A stretch of 64,000 nucleotides of DNA, from the NCBI RefSeq assembly GCF_000799735.1, contig NZ_JUHH01000001.1, positions 1,488,001-1,552,000 of the forward strand, written 5' to 3'. Below are positions 54,862 through 64,000 of this stretch, one piece after another (the first letter of the stretch is position 1; every line of letters starts with the position of its first letter). The position numbers were made by a program, and so were the translations under genes. Source of the DNA: Methylotenera sp. G11. Lineage in GTDB: Bacteria > Pseudomonadota > Gammaproteobacteria > Burkholderiales > Methylophilaceae. The notes beneath the pieces are model-generated. The model was not told where the DNA came from and did not search any database. It worked only from the letters and a program-made list of their open reading frames with translations.

Positions 54862-56868
54862 ATGAAGCAATATACCCAACAGCAATTTAAATTCATTAAT
54901 GAAAATTTCCAGCAAGGCCAGCGCGCAATGCAAATGGGTATGTTTGGACGTGCAGAAAAGTACTTTGCCGATATTATTAAAATCGCACCTGAAATTATCG
55001 AGGCACAGAATGCGCTGGCACTTACTTATGCCGCTACCAAGCAGCATGACAAAGCGGCTGCGCAATTCAAGGTTATTTTAAGGGCTAAGCCCAATGATGC
55101 ACACACACACCATAATCTGGCCAACACGCTTTATGAACTCAGCCAGTTTGAGGAAGCGATCCAGCACTACCAGGCCGCACTCAAGATCAATCCAAACCTT
55201 GTAGATTCTAACATTCACTGCGGCATCGCTTACCGGGCAATCAAAAACTACGATGAGGCGATAAAATGTCTGCACCAAGCACTTAATCTAGATAAGAAAA
55301 GTGCCAGGGCATTTCACATTCTTGGTGTCATCTATGCAGAGCTCGATGATTACCCTCGCACATTAGAGTGCCTGCAAAATGCCTCTGGGTTAGCCCCAAT
55401 GGACGCAGACATCAATATCAGTTATGCCGATATGCTTGCTAAGGTCGACCTGAACGGCAGCGCCGCAATCAAATACATGGATATCTGCAACAGGCACCCC
55501 AATCTATTAAAGGCATTTACATTGTTTGGCAAGCATCTCGTCAATATGCGCTATTACGACGAAGCACTGCAATGCTATGACCGCGCGCTACAATTAGGCG
55601 CTAACGGTATTGATACTTTAGACACTCTCGGTAAAATTTACCTGGGCATGGGCAACGTAGATGCTGCGATAGATAACTACAACAAAGCACTGGCAATTGA
55701 ACCCAGCCGTTTATCTTCACTCATCGGTTTGGAACAGGCTTATCAAGATGACGGTAAGCTCGATAAAGCGATCAGCATTTGTGATGAAATCATAGCCACC
55801 CACGGTGACTCACCTAAAGGCTACCTGTTAAAGTCTGGAGTATTAAAATCGCAAGCCAATGATGGCATAGCTGAAAACCTGCTTAGGTTCATAAACCAAG
55901 ATAATTTAGACGAATCTTTTATGGTAGATATCAATTTTGCCTTAGGCAAAATTTACGATGATCAAAAAAATTACAAGCAGGCATTTCATCATTATGCGCT
56001 AGCAAATTCAATTAAGAGCCAGAAGCTAAGCTATGATCGTGAAGAGTCTGAAGCTAGTTTCACAAAATTAATTGAAACTTACAACACGGATTTCTTTAAA
56101 AATCGTCAGACTTACGGTACTGACAGCAAGCTACCGATCCTGATTATCGGCATGCCACGCTCTGCCACAACACTGACCGAGCAGATCATATCCAGTCATC
56201 CCAGTGTACTGGGCGCTGGCGAAGTTGAGTTCTGGAGTGATACAGTCAACTCCTTGCATTACATACTAAACTCGAAGTCCAGCTATCCAGAATGCGTCCA
56301 GGACATGCTGCCTGCTCACGCGAAGGAAATCGCGGCGACGTATGAATCTACCCTGCTCAAGACTACAGGCGCCAGCGCGGCACCAGTACACATCACAGAT
56401 AAAATGCCACATAATTTTATGAGTATTGGTTTAATTGCAACAATATTTCCAAATGCAAAAATCATTCATACCAAACGCGATCCTGTAGACACCTGTTTAT
56501 CCATTTTTTTCCAGCACTTCAATGAGCATCACTCATACGCATTTGATCTTAGCAACCTGGGATTCTATTACAAACAATATGAACGTCTCATGCAGCACTG
56601 GCATACAGTACTGCCAGGCCGCATTATGGATATTCACTACGCAGATACCATTGCCGACCCGGAATACTGGACGCGTAAACTGATATCTCACATAGGGCTG
56701 GAATGGGACGATGCCTGTCTGGCACCACATAAACTGGAACGGTCCGTTAAAACACCATCACACTGGCAGGTCAGGCAGCCAATTTATAAAACCTCGGTTC
56801 AGCGCTGGAAAAATTATGAACCATATATACAGCCGCTGATAGATGCGCTAAATGTAAATACCAGGTAA
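54862..56868 (+). CDS. TPR-repeat sulfotransferase
   Basis: 668 residues. About ten TPR units (residues 10-390, e.g. 'AHTHHNLANTLYELSQFEEAIQHYQAALKINP'; key residues at the A-x2-LG and AI-x2-Y positions). The sulfotransferase domain starts near 425: 5'-phosphosulfate loop 'ILIIGMPRSATTLTEQII' and 3'-phosphate segment 'NAKIIHTKRDPVDTCLSIFF'. It should transfer sulfate from PAPS to an unknown acceptor, with the TPR part choosing the partner. No signal peptide. Convergent with cysC, which makes PAPS. Confidence 0.9.
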   Translation: MKQYTQQQFKFINENFQQGQRAMQMGMFGRAEKYFADIIKIAPEIIEAQNALALTYAATKQHDKAAAQFKVILRAKPNDAHTHHNLANTLYELSQFEEAIQHYQAALKINPNLVDSNIHCGIAYRAIKNYDEAIKCLHQALNLDKKSARAFHILGVIYAELDDYPRTLECLQNASGLAPMDADINISYADMLAKVDLNGSAAIKYMDICNRHPNLLKAFTLFGKHLVNMRYYDEALQCYDRALQLGANGIDTLDTLGKIYLGMGNVDAAIDNYNKALAIEPSRLSSLIGLEQAYQDDGKLDKAISICDEIIATHGDSPKGYLLKSGVLKSQANDGIAENLLRFINQDNLDESFMVDINFALGKIYDDQKNYKQAFHHYALANSIKSQKLSYDREESEASFTKLIETYNTDFFKNRQTYGTDSKLPILIIGMPRSATTLTEQIISSHPSVLGAGEVEFWSDTVNSLHYILNSKSSYPECVQDMLPAHAKEIAATYESTLLKTTGASAAPVHITDKMPHNFMSIGLIATIFPNAKIIHTKRDPVDTCLSIFFQHFNEHHSYAFDLSNLGFYYKQYERLMQHWHTVLPGRIMDIHYADTIADPEYWTRKLISHIGLEWDDACLAPHKLERSVKTPSHWQVRQPIYKTSVQRWKNYEPYIQPLIDALNVNTR

Positions 56869-56876
56869 ACACCAGC

Positions 56877-57479
56877 CTATTCTGCCCTTAACACTCCATG
56901 AAGCTTGAGGTAATCCAGTATTGTATTGACACAGGATTCCAGCGAATCAACACCCGTGTTTACTATTAACTCTGGATTCACCGGCGCTTCATAGGGTGAT
57001 GAAATACCTGTAAATTCTGCTATCTCGCCACACCTCGCTTTAGCATACAGGCCTTTCACATCACGTCGCTCGCATGCTTCCAAATCCGCATTACAGTAGA
57101 TCTCAATAAACTCGCCATGCTTCACTAAGCTGCGCACACGCGCCCGGTCTGCAAGAAAAGGGGATATAAAAGCTGACAACGTGATCACGCCTGCTTCCAG
57201 AAACAACCTACTTAGTTCGCCTACTCGCCGTATATTCTCCTGCCGGTCATCTGCACTAAAACCGAGGTCGGCGCATAAACCATGGCGCACATTATCGCCA
57301 TCTACCACAAACGTTCTGCAACCTAGCTCAAACAATGCCTTCTCAACTGCGTGCGCAAGTGTCGACTTGCCAGCGCCTGATAAACCGGTAAACCATAAGA
57401 TTACACTTTTATGGCCGCTCTGCTGCTCACGGTGCTGCCTGCTGACCAGACCCTGCTGGTGAAAAATATTTTTGTTCAT
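56877..57479 (-). CDS. cysC: Adenylylsulfate (APS) kinase
   Basis: 200 residues. P-loop '[20 protein letters not shown]' at 30-49, '[21 protein letters not shown]', '[13 protein letters not shown]' and '[23 protein letters not shown]'. It phosphorylates APS to PAPS. cysC usually stands with cysD/cysN; here it stands alone beside a sulfotransferase, eight bases from its end, which suggests supply for sulfation rather than sulfate reduction. APS would have to come from a sulfurylase outside the window. Confidence 0.94.
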   Translation of the reverse strand: MNKNIFHQQGLVSRQHREQQSGHKSVILWFTGLSGAGKSTLAHAVEKALFELGCRTFVVDGDNVRHGLCADLGFSADDRQENIRRVGELSRLFLEAGVITLSAFISPFLADRARVRSLVKHGEFIEIYCNADLEACERRDVKGLYAKARCGEIAEFTGISSPYEAPVNPELIVNTGVDSLESCVNTILDYLKLHGVLRAE

Positions 57480-57521
57480 TGTCTTGTAATTATTGATTGA
57501 TAGTGCACATTTTACAGCAAT

Positions 57522-57552
57522 AAAAAAGCGGCACCCAAAGGTGCCGCTTTTA
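57522..57552 (-). terminator. Terminator after the porin gene
   Basis: GCGGCACC (57528-57535) / GGTGCCGC (57540-57547) around CAAA, flanked by A6 and T5. It follows the minus-strand porin and precedes cysC. Confidence 0.9.
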
Positions 57553-57593
57553 ATTATGCTTCTAAATTATTACAGGGTAAACCCTGCTTTATC

Positions 57594-58850
57594 CTAGAAG
57601 AATAAGATCGCGCCCAGAGACACAGTTTTTGATTTACCGTCAAGTGAACCAACTTCTGTTTTAACATCTGAGTACTCAGCAACCAAGTTCAGGTGTTTTG
57701 TAACTGGGTGGTAAGCACCAACAGTCCACATTTTGTTTTCGTAATCATTGCCAGCCATTACGTCTGAAGCAGCACTGTTACCTTCAAGTTTTGATTTGCC
57801 GTATGCCAGACCCAATTTTGTACCAACTGTTGGGATTGTGTATGTACCTTGTACGTACCAGTCTTTAGAGTCACGACGTTTACCTAACGCATCGAAACCG
57901 TCACGCAGTTGCACTGTGGTACCGATACCTTTACCATCGTTGTAGTAACCTGTCAAGCCGAAGCCAGCCACGTTAACAGTAGCACCGATGTCGAATGCAC
58001 GTGCAGTTTCATCACCGTTGTCGTTACCGTAGTAAGTCAGGTTTTTAACTTTTTGTGAGATCATAGATGCCCACACTTTACCTGATACATCGCCAGCCCA
58101 CTCGTATGAAGCTTTAGCTTCGAATGCAGGTGATGAACCACCGCGTGAGCTGCTTGTTGAGCTGCCGAATACGCCTTGGTCAGTATATACGCCACCGTAG
58201 TAGAATGTGTTTTGGCCAACAGCTTGTGCATTCCAAGCTTGTGTTACACCCGCTGTGAATTGGAAGCCATTCCAGTTTGGTGATGTGTAAGCTACTTGTG
58301 ATTTCCAGTCAGCATACACGAAACCTGTACCGATGCGGCCCAGTGTTGTTGTGTTACCAGCCAGTAAACCAGCACCTGAACCAACACCCAGCAATGTCAT
58401 GTCGTTCAAGATAGCGTCTGAAGCGTAGATGCCCAGATCTTTACCTAACTTGATAGAACCCCATGATTTGTCACCGAATGTCAAGAATGCTTGACGGTTT
58501 TCTTGGTGAGCTGATTGTTTACCAGATTGTGTTGTTGAAGCACCTGGGTTGATGCTGATTGTGAAAGCAACATCCAAGTCGTTTTGACGTGTTTTACCTG
58601 AAACTGACAGGTAGTTTGGCAACAAACCAGTAGTGATGTTTGACTCAGTGCTTTCGCCTGTAGAGTTGCTACCGCCGAGTGTGTTAGCACCTTTCAAGTC
58701 ACCTGATTGACGTGTAGATGTGTAGTAAGCGTTTACAACACCGCCGATGTCCAATGTCCAATCGCCAGCTGGAATGATGATACCAGCGTTAGCGCTTGAA
58801 GCTGCAGCAACTAATGCTGAAGCAACTGCTAATTTAATAGTTGTTTTCAT
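57594..58850 (-). CDS. Gram-negative general porin
   Basis: 418 residues. Signal peptide 1-22 (Ser-Ala-Asn-Ala). A beta-barrel of alternating aromatic and polar strands follows: 'DWTLDIGGVVNAYYTS', 'RQAFLTFGDKSWGSIKLGKDLG' (typical porin loop-3 region), 'YADWKSQVAYTSPNWNGFQFTAGV', and a final Phe after 'GAILFF'. The codon use is uniform and favourable, as in highly expressed genes. It lies alone between two terminator-bearing gaps, probably a major outer-membrane protein. Confidence 0.92.
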   Translation of the reverse strand: MKTTIKLAVASALVAAASSANAGIIIPAGDWTLDIGGVVNAYYTSTRQSGDLKGANTLGGSNSTGESTESNITTGLLPNYLSVSGKTRQNDLDVAFTISINPGASTTQSGKQSAHQENRQAFLTFGDKSWGSIKLGKDLGIYASDAILNDMTLLGVGSGAGLLAGNTTTLGRIGTGFVYADWKSQVAYTSPNWNGFQFTAGVTQAWNAQAVGQNTFYYGGVYTDQGVFGSSTSSSRGGSSPAFEAKASYEWAGDVSGKVWASMISQKVKNLTYYGNDNGDETARAFDIGATVNVAGFGLTGYYNDGKGIGTTVQLRDGFDALGKRRDSKDWYVQGTYTIPTVGTKLGLAYGKSKLEGNSAASDVMAGNDYENKMWTVGAYHPVTKHLNLVAEYSDVKTEVGSLDGKSKTVSLGAILFF

Positions 58851-59210
58851 ATAAATCTCCTAAAAATTTATTGCTCTTATTACTTCGTAACCTCATCAGC
58901 TTTTTTCGTTATTGCTAACAAACAAATGAGAAAGTTTGCAAACTCCCTCAATGAACGATCAATTCATCAAGAAGGTAAGCGCTAGTATGCACAATGAAAT
59001 CTGCGGATTCAACTTAAAATTGGCATTTTTGTCACAATTACTTACATTTGTTGTTATTTTGCAACAGGAGAAATCGTTGCATTGATACAACACAGCAGTA
59101 ATGACGTTCAATAAAAGAACAACATCACTAGCAATATGGGCACCTGATACGGCATTTGCATACATTTCATTGCGCCGCTGATTGAAGGCCTTGCCAAACC
59201 TATTTAAGAC
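58851..59210. other. Porin upstream region
   Basis: 360 bases without a gene. Ribosome site AGGAG just before the porin ATG. A perfect 12-bp palindrome (AGTTTGCAAACT, 58933-58944) lies 83 bases upstream of the porin and could be an operator. I see no other motif. Confidence 0.5.
58933..58944. promoter_or_regulatory. 12-bp palindrome AGTTTGCAAACT
   Basis: Perfect palindrome upstream of the porin gene; candidate binding site for a regulator. The protein is unknown. Confidence 0.35.
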
Positions 59211-60344
59211 TTACAGGTATTCTTCCACCGTGAACAGCTTGCGATGTTCACGGATTGCAAAGCGATCCGTCATGCCTGCAATGTAGTCCGCAACCGCGCG
59301 CGCTTTGTCTATCTCTGCATAGGCCTGGAACTCGCCCGGCAGCAGGCCTGTGTTATCAAAAAAAGCGGCAAACAGTTCACGCACGATACGCGCGGCTTTG
59401 GCGCTCATGCGATTGACTTTGTAATGGCGGTATAGATTTTTGTGCAGAAACTGCTTGAGCTTGAGGTTCTGCTCGGCAATACCGCTGCTGAAATTGATCA
59501 GCGGCGGCAGCCTGCGGATGTCGGCAAGGTTTTCCGGCTGGTGCAGGCCGATATTTTTTGCGCTCTGTTCGCATAAATCCACCACCAGGGTATTGATCAT
59601 GCGGCGCACGGTTTCATTCACCAGCCGTTTCTGCTCCAGCCTGGGGTACAGCGCTTTTACCTCACTCAGCTTACAGGCGAACAAGTCCACTTTAGATAGC
59701 TGGTCTACCGTAATCAGCCCGGAGCGCAGGCCATCGTCAATATCATGATTGTTGTAAGCGATTTCATCCGCATGGTTCGTCAGCTGCGCTTCCAGGCTTG
59801 GGCTGGTTTTGTCGATAAAACGCCGGCCGACATCACCCAGCTGCCTGGCATTCTTGATCGAGCAGTGCTTGAGTATGCCTTCGCGCACCTCAAATGTGAG
59901 GTTCAGGCCGTCGAATTCGGCATAGCGCAGCTCCAGCTGCTCCACCACACGCAGCGATTGCATATTATGCTCAAAACCGCCGTAATCGCGCATGCAGTCA
60001 TTCAGCGCATCCTGCCCGGCATGGCCGAACGGTGTATGCCCCAGGTCATGCGCCAGGGCGATGGCTTCGGTCAGGTCTTCGTGCAGCCTGAGGGTGCGCG
60101 CGATGCCCCGCGCCAATTGGGCGACCTCGATACTGTGGGTTAATCGGGTGCGGAACAGATCTCCTTCATGGTTCACAAAAACCTGGGTCTTGTATTCCAG
60201 CCGCCGAAACGCGGTAGAGTGAATGATGCGGTCACGGTCGCGCTGGAACGCATTGCGGGTAGACGAAGGCTGTTCGTCATAGACACGGCCGATGCTTTGT
60301 TCCGGGTTTGCGGCGTAAGGTGCAAGTTGCATATCATTCATCAT
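59211..60344 (-). CDS. dgt: dGTP triphosphohydrolase-like HD protein
   Basis: 377 residues, the shorter Dgt type rather than the 505-residue E. coli form. HD residues are visible in '[19 protein letters not shown]' (His), '[20 protein letters not shown]' (HD and His) and '[15 protein letters not shown]'. It hydrolyses dNTPs to nucleoside and triphosphate. A second ATG (60341) is possible. It is the last gene of the pilQ-aroK-aroB-dgt order, 204 bases after aroB, with a REP-like repeat between. Confidence 0.9.
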   Translation of the reverse strand: MMNDMQLAPYAANPEQSIGRVYDEQPSSTRNAFQRDRDRIIHSTAFRRLEYKTQVFVNHEGDLFRTRLTHSIEVAQLARGIARTLRLHEDLTEAIALAHDLGHTPFGHAGQDALNDCMRDYGGFEHNMQSLRVVEQLELRYAEFDGLNLTFEVREGILKHCSIKNARQLGDVGRRFIDKTSPSLEAQLTNHADEIAYNNHDIDDGLRSGLITVDQLSKVDLFACKLSEVKALYPRLEQKRLVNETVRRMINTLVVDLCEQSAKNIGLHQPENLADIRRLPPLINFSSGIAEQNLKLKQFLHKNLYRHYKVNRMSAKAARIVRELFAAFFDNTGLLPGEFQAYAEIDKARAVADYIAGMTDRFAIREHRKLFTVEEYL

Positions 60345-60462
60345 TCAAACCCGGTTGTTGTTAAGTGAGCAAGACAGCTTTGTACGAATATCCTTAAGCC
60401 GGAAATTTATCAATTCCATACCCAAGCGCATTTTCCCTTGCCACTCAATGACAATTCACTTT

Positions 60463-60494
60463 GCCTGGATTCCGGCCTCCGCCGGAATGACGGT
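60463..60494 (-). repeat. REP-like repeat, copy D
   Basis: Core ATTCCGGC (60469-60476), loop CTCC, GCCGGAAT (60481-60488), with TGACGG after, so it is inverted relative to copies A and C. It lies between aroB and dgt. Confidence 0.8.
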
Positions 60495-60548
60495 TTTTCT
60501 GATATTTTCAGCAAAATCAACGTACATGCCTGTTTCAGGCAAGCCTGT

Positions 60549-61622
60549 CTATAAAGATAAAGTAGCTCTGAGCTTGTCAGCGTCGTAGTCGCTGGTGATG
60601 ACGGATTTACCGATACCCTGCTGCAGCACCAGCCGAATCTTGCCATCCGCCACTTTTTTATCCATCTGCATTAAATCGAGATATTTATCCGCACTCAGTT
60701 TCGGTGCATCCAGCGGTAACCGCGCTTTAGTCAGCAATGCATGGATACGCGCGACTTCAGCCGCATTCAGCCAGCCCATGCGCTGCGACAGGTCTGCCGC
60801 CATCATGGTGCCCGCGGCAACCGCTTCGCCGTGTAGCCACACGCCATAACCCATTGCATTTTCAATTGCATGACCAAAGGTATGGCCCAGGTTGAGCAAG
60901 GCACGTTCGCCGGTTTCGTGCTCATCGCGCGCGACGACTTCCGCTTTATTGCGGCATGAGCGGTAGATGGCTTCACTGATTGCATTTTCATCCAGTGCCA
61001 TCAATGGCTCGATATGGGCTTCGAGCCAATCAAAAAATTCTGCATCACGGATCAGGCCGTATTTAATCACCTCGGCCATACCTGCCGACAGTTCGCGTGC
61101 CGGCAGCGTTTTTAATGTATCGATATCCGCCAGTACAACTTGCGGCTGGTAAAAAGCCCCTATCATGTTTTTACCGAGCGGATGGTTAATGCCGGTCTTG
61201 CCGCCTACAGATGAGTCTACCTGGGAGAGCAAGGTGGTTGGTATCTGGATAAACGGCACGCCGCGCAGGTAAGTTGCCGCGGCATAACCTGTCAAATCGC
61301 CGATCACGCCGCCGCCAAGCGCAATCAGGGTGGTGCTGCGCTCACAGCGATTCTGCAGCAGCACGTCATAAATCTTATTCAGCGTTTCCGTATTTTTATA
61401 GGCTTCACCATCCGGCAGGATGATCGGGATCACGCTGACGCCAGCCGCCTGCAGCGTCTGGGTCAGCTGGTCCAGGTACAGCGGCGCAACAGTCGTATTG
61501 GTCACAATGGCGACATGTTTGCGCTTCAAATGCGGCAATATCAAATTGGCATCAGTCAATAAATGGCGGCCAATGTGAATCGGGTAACTTCTGTTTGCTA
61601 AATCTACGTTAAGTGTCTGCAT
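60549..61622 (-). CDS. aroB: 3-dehydroquinate synthase
   Basis: 357 residues. '[13 protein letters not shown]' at the start, NAD site '[23 protein letters not shown]', then '[23 protein letters not shown]' (key Lys and Gly), '[13 protein letters not shown]' and the zinc ligands in '[13 protein letters not shown]' and '[11 protein letters not shown]'. It converts DAHP to 3-dehydroquinate, the second step of the shikimate path. It starts 43 bases after aroK. Confidence 0.97.
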   Translation of the reverse strand: MQTLNVDLANRSYPIHIGRHLLTDANLILPHLKRKHVAIVTNTTVAPLYLDQLTQTLQAAGVSVIPIILPDGEAYKNTETLNKIYDVLLQNRCERSTTLIALGGGVIGDLTGYAAATYLRGVPFIQIPTTLLSQVDSSVGGKTGINHPLGKNMIGAFYQPQVVLADIDTLKTLPARELSAGMAEVIKYGLIRDAEFFDWLEAHIEPLMALDENAISEAIYRSCRNKAEVVARDEHETGERALLNLGHTFGHAIENAMGYGVWLHGEAVAAGTMMAADLSQRMGWLNAAEVARIHALLTKARLPLDAPKLSADKYLDLMQMDKKVADGKIRLVLQQGIGKSVITSDYDADKLRATLSL

Positions 61623-61665
61623 ATCAATTAATCATCTGTTATCTGTTTATATTCTGTTTTTCTGC

Positions 61666-62187
61666 TCAGGCCTGCGCAGATTCCCGCAGCAGCAGCTGTT
61701 CTATATAACCGGTGATTTCAAGCGCGGACTGTGCACCGGTGTCTACAATATAATCGGCCAATTCGGTATAGATCGGGTCACGCGCTATATAGAGCTGCTC
61801 AAGTTTCTGCCTGGGATTCGCCCCCTGTAATAAAGGGCGGCTTTTGTCGTTACGCGTACGCTGGTAAAGGTCATGTACTTTTGCGCGCAGATAGATGATT
61901 TTACCGCTGTTTTTCAGGAACCGGCGGTTTTCCGGATTAAGCACGGCACCGCCGCCGGTGGCCACCACCGCATGGTCGAGCTGGCTAAGCTCCTCTATGG
62001 AGGCAGTTTCGCGTTTACGGAAGCCTTCTTCGCCTTCCAGCTCAAAAATAAGCGGAATCTTGACACCGGTCTTACGCTCGATCTCCACATCCGAGTCGTA
62101 AAACTCCCTGCCCAGCTGCTTTGCCAGCAGACGACCGATGGTCGTTTTTCCGGCACCCATGAGCCCGATAAAATAAATATTATTCAA
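61666..62187 (-). CDS. aroK: Shikimate kinase
   Basis: 173 residues. Walker A 'IYFIGLMGAGKTTIGRLLAKQLG' (key GLMGAGKTT), the shikimate-binding 'FYDSDVEIERKTGVKI' and 'VATGGGAVL', then the lid 'TRNDKSRPLLQG'. It phosphorylates shikimate. It stands between pilQ and aroB, a common order in beta- and gammaproteobacteria. The terminator before it suggests a separate promoter. Confidence 0.97.
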   Translation of the reverse strand: MNNIYFIGLMGAGKTTIGRLLAKQLGREFYDSDVEIERKTGVKIPLIFELEGEEGFRKRETASIEELSQLDHAVVATGGGAVLNPENRRFLKNSGKIIYLRAKVHDLYQRTRNDKSRPLLQGANPRQKLEQLYIARDPIYTELADYIVDTGAQSALEITGYIEQLLLRESAQA

Positions 62188-62244
62188 TTGTAAAACCCTT
62201 AATTTTTATCTGTTGCCAATATGCAATTCAGCAGCACATAAAAC

Positions 62245-62276
62245 AAAATGCCCATCACTGTAATGATGGGCATTTT
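62245..62276 (-). terminator. Terminator after pilQ
   Basis: AAAATGCCCATCA / TGATGGGCATTTT, 13-bp arms (62245-62257 / 62264-62276) around CTGTAA. It ends pilQ transcription; aroK begins 58 bases on. Confidence 0.88.
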
Positions 62277-62309
62277 ATGACAATCTGATGTTTCTGTCAG
62301 ATTTTGCTT

Positions 62310-64000
62310 TTATTGCAGACTCATACGTTCATCCATGATTTTAGGCGTAATGAAGATCAGCAATTCGGTTTTATCTGTCGATAGTGATTTACGCTTGAAC
62401 AGATTGCCCATGATAGGCAGGTCACCGAAGAACGGTATTTTTTCTACATCATTGCGGTCTTCCTGTTCATAGATGCCACCCAGGACCGCCGTTTCTCCGT
62501 TCGCCACCAGCACTTGCGTATTGATTGACTGCGTTTCAATCGCCGGCGCTTCAGTCAAACCGACACCGGTACGGATATATTGGCCAACCCGGTCTTTCTT
62601 GACTTCAAGATCCATGATGATCTTTTCATCAGGCGTGATCTGCGGCGTCACTTCCAGGCTCAGCACGGCGGGTTTGAACGTAATATTGGCGGCACCGCTG
62701 GCAGAACTCTGCAGGTATGGAATATCCGTACCTTGCGAGATCTTGGCCTTGCGCTGGTTTGCGGTAGTGATGCGCGGGCTGGAAACCACCTTGCCGCGCT
62801 TATCAGTCTCAAGCGCAGACAATTCCAGGTTCAGCAGCAATCCGGCTGACAGCCTGAACAGGGTAAACGCAAAGCTGCCGGCGCCTGCTTTAGTGACTGG
62901 CAGGTTCGACATCAGGTCAGGCAGGCCGTCACTGCTGGTTAAGGTGCTGTTAAGGTTATTAACTTTATCGCTGTAAATCGTATCTGTCAGGGCTGTCTGC
63001 GCTGTACCATTATGTGTACCCTGCGTAAGCGTGCTGGAGGTTAGCGTTGTCGGCCTGTTGCCTATAGTACCGCCTATCGTCGCGACGCTGCTGCCTGGCC
63101 TGCCGGTTTGTGTCACGCCAAAGCGCGCGCCCAGGTCCTTGCCGAATTTCTCATCGGCAATGACGAGGCGTGATTCAATCATCACCTGCTTCACAGGAAC
63201 ATCGGTCTTGTTGATGATGGCCTGCACCTGTTCCAGGTATTTAGGGATATCCTGCACAAAAACGGTATTCGTGCGCGGGTCAAGCACTGCACTGCCGCGT
63301 TTGGACAATATGCGCTGTTTAGGGTCGCTCAGGATATCCTTCAGCGCTTCTGCTTTCATGTAATTCAGTGTGAACACTTCGGTGCGCAATGGTTCTACGT
63401 CATCGATCTGCTGCTGGCTTTCAAACACCAGCTTTTCCTTGGCTGCCAGCTCTTCTGACGGGGCGACAAGAATCACATTGCCGTTCTTACGTTTATCAAG
63501 CCCTTTGCTCTGCATGATGATTTCCAGCGCCTGATCCCATGGCACATCTTTCAGGCGTAACGTCAGGTTGCCGGTTACGGTGTCACTGGTAATGATATTC
63601 AGGCCGGTAAAGTCGGCAATGACCTGCAGCACTGCACGCACTTCGATGTTCTGGAAATTGAGCGAAAGTTTCTCGCCGGCATAGCCAGGCTTGCTGCCGC
63701 GCACCAGTTTGTTCGGGTCATCCACGATCTGACGCACATCAATAATGAATTTTTTATCTGCCTGATAGGCTGAATGCTCCCAATTGCCTTTAGGCTCAAT
63801 CACCATATGACCGTTTTTACCCTGCTTCATCGTATCGACATAGAGTACCGGGGTATTGAAATTAGTCACATTCAGGCGGCGCTGCAGGTTTGCAGGCACT
63901 TCTGTATTAATGAAATCGACTACAATCGTCTTGCCTTTCTGCTTGATGTTGATGCCCGCTGATGGGTCTGACAAGTCAACAATGATGCGGCCTTCGCCGT
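62310..64000 (-). CDS. pilQ: Type IV pilus secretin PilQ, N-terminus outside window
   Basis: About 563 residues are visible; the frame is open past the right edge, so the TTG near 63974 is not the start. The AMIN tail is followed by the secretin/TonB short N-terminal domain ('LSLNFQNIEVRAVLQVIADFTG') and N1 domains. The secretin C domain ends in 'VANGETAVLGGIYEQEDR' and 'PFFGDLPIMGNLFKRK'. It forms the outer-membrane pore for type IV pili. The pilMNOP genes should lie just beyond the right edge. Confidence 0.95.
   Translation of the reverse strand, partial: GEGRIIVDLSDPSAGINIKQKGKTIVVDFINTEVPANLQRRLNVTNFNTPVLYVDTMKQGKNGHMVIEPKGNWEHSAYQADKKFIIDVRQIVDDPNKLVRGSKPGYAGEKLSLNFQNIEVRAVLQVIADFTGLNIITSDTVTGNLTLRLKDVPWDQALEIIMQSKGLDKRKNGNVILVAPSEELAAKEKLVFESQQQIDDVEPLRTEVFTLNYMKAEALKDILSDPKQRILSKRGSAVLDPRTNTVFVQDIPKYLEQVQAIINKTDVPVKQVMIESRLVIADEKFGKDLGARFGVTQTGRPGSSVATIGGTIGNRPTTLTSSTLTQGTHNGTAQTALTDTIYSDKVNNLNSTLTSSDGLPDLMSNLPVTKAGAGSFAFTLFRLSAGLLLNLELSALETDKRGKVVSSPRITTANQRKAKISQGTDIPYLQSSASGAANITFKPAVLSLEVTPQITPDEKIIMDLEVKKDRVGQYIRTGVGLTEAPAIETQSINTQVLVANGETAVLGGIYEQEDRNDVEKIPFFGDLPIMGNLFKRKSLSTDKTELLIFITPKIMDERMSLQ

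Noticed and set aside
63974-63976. TTG as the start of pilQ
   Set aside because: The frame is open upstream to the window edge and the upstream residues continue the PilQ N-terminal region.

Overview
The window reads as chromosomal DNA of a Gram-negative betaproteobacterium, most probably a methylotroph of the Methylophilaceae (Methylotenera/Methylophilus-like). This is an inference from gene content and order, not from a database search. Supporting blocks are rpsU-yqeY-dnaG-rpoD, rpsP-rimM-trmD-rplS, tolQRAB-pal-cpoB-queE-queC, ruvC-ruvA-ruvB, fmdB-DUF502-aspS, glnA-ntrB-ntrC and pilQ-aroK-aroB-dgt. A SoxYZ-like carrier of the kind associated with quinoprotein dehydrogenases also fits a methylotroph. 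There are no rRNA genes and no CRISPR array. One tRNA gene, tRNA-Ile with anticodon CAT, is present.

Layout. 1-2.66 kb: accessory DNA downstream of tRNA-Ile(CAT). A diverged copy of the tRNA 3' half plus its terminator lies about 2 kb away in the same orientation. Between the copies are small genes, an exported SnoaL-like protein and an IS3-family transposase remnant, so this looks like an eroded island. 2.7-25.2 kb: housekeeping genes, nearly all on the minus strand, for transcription and replication initiation, tRNA and ribosome modification, phospholipid synthesis, queuosine synthesis, the Tol-Pal envelope machine and RuvABC. 25.3-27.3 kb: a marR-SnoaL pair with a perfect palindrome at its promoter, next to an EamA exporter; nearly the same palindrome occurs in the island near the other SnoaL gene. 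27.4-31.8 kb: an XRE/PAS sensor-regulator divergent from a three-gene exported cassette (cupin, unrecognised 513-residue protein, TorF/Gcw_chp-type porin), with a 50-bp near-perfect palindrome between them. I consider this the best candidate for an undescribed system. 32-43 kb: CBS protein, trhP, yjbQ, the SoxYZ-like carrier, an unrecognised exported protein coupled to a VOC protein, aspS, aroG, ssb and a YajR-like exporter. 43-53.4 kb: uvrA, a rhodanese-aroE-mtgA operon, and glnA with a textbook sigma-54 promoter and two NtrC sites, followed by ntrB-ntrC. 53.4-57.5 kb: an accessory block with a toxin-antitoxin pair, a putative 2OG-oxygenase-like protein, a TPR-sulfotransferase and the APS kinase that would supply PAPS. 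57.6-64 kb: a major porin, then dgt, aroB, aroK and a truncated pilQ.

Functional links. NtrB/NtrC very probably control glnA through the sites at 48283-48327. CysC could feed the adjacent sulfotransferase. AroG, AroB, AroK and AroE are four shikimate-pathway enzymes spread over three loci. Short REP-like inverted repeats (core ATTCCGGC-N4-GCCGGAAT) occur four times, including an opposed pair between ybgC and tolQ. Several Rho-independent terminators mark operon ends.

Limits: start codons were chosen by overlap and family length only. Positions of domains and membrane segments are estimates made by eye. Statements of homology rest on motif recognition.
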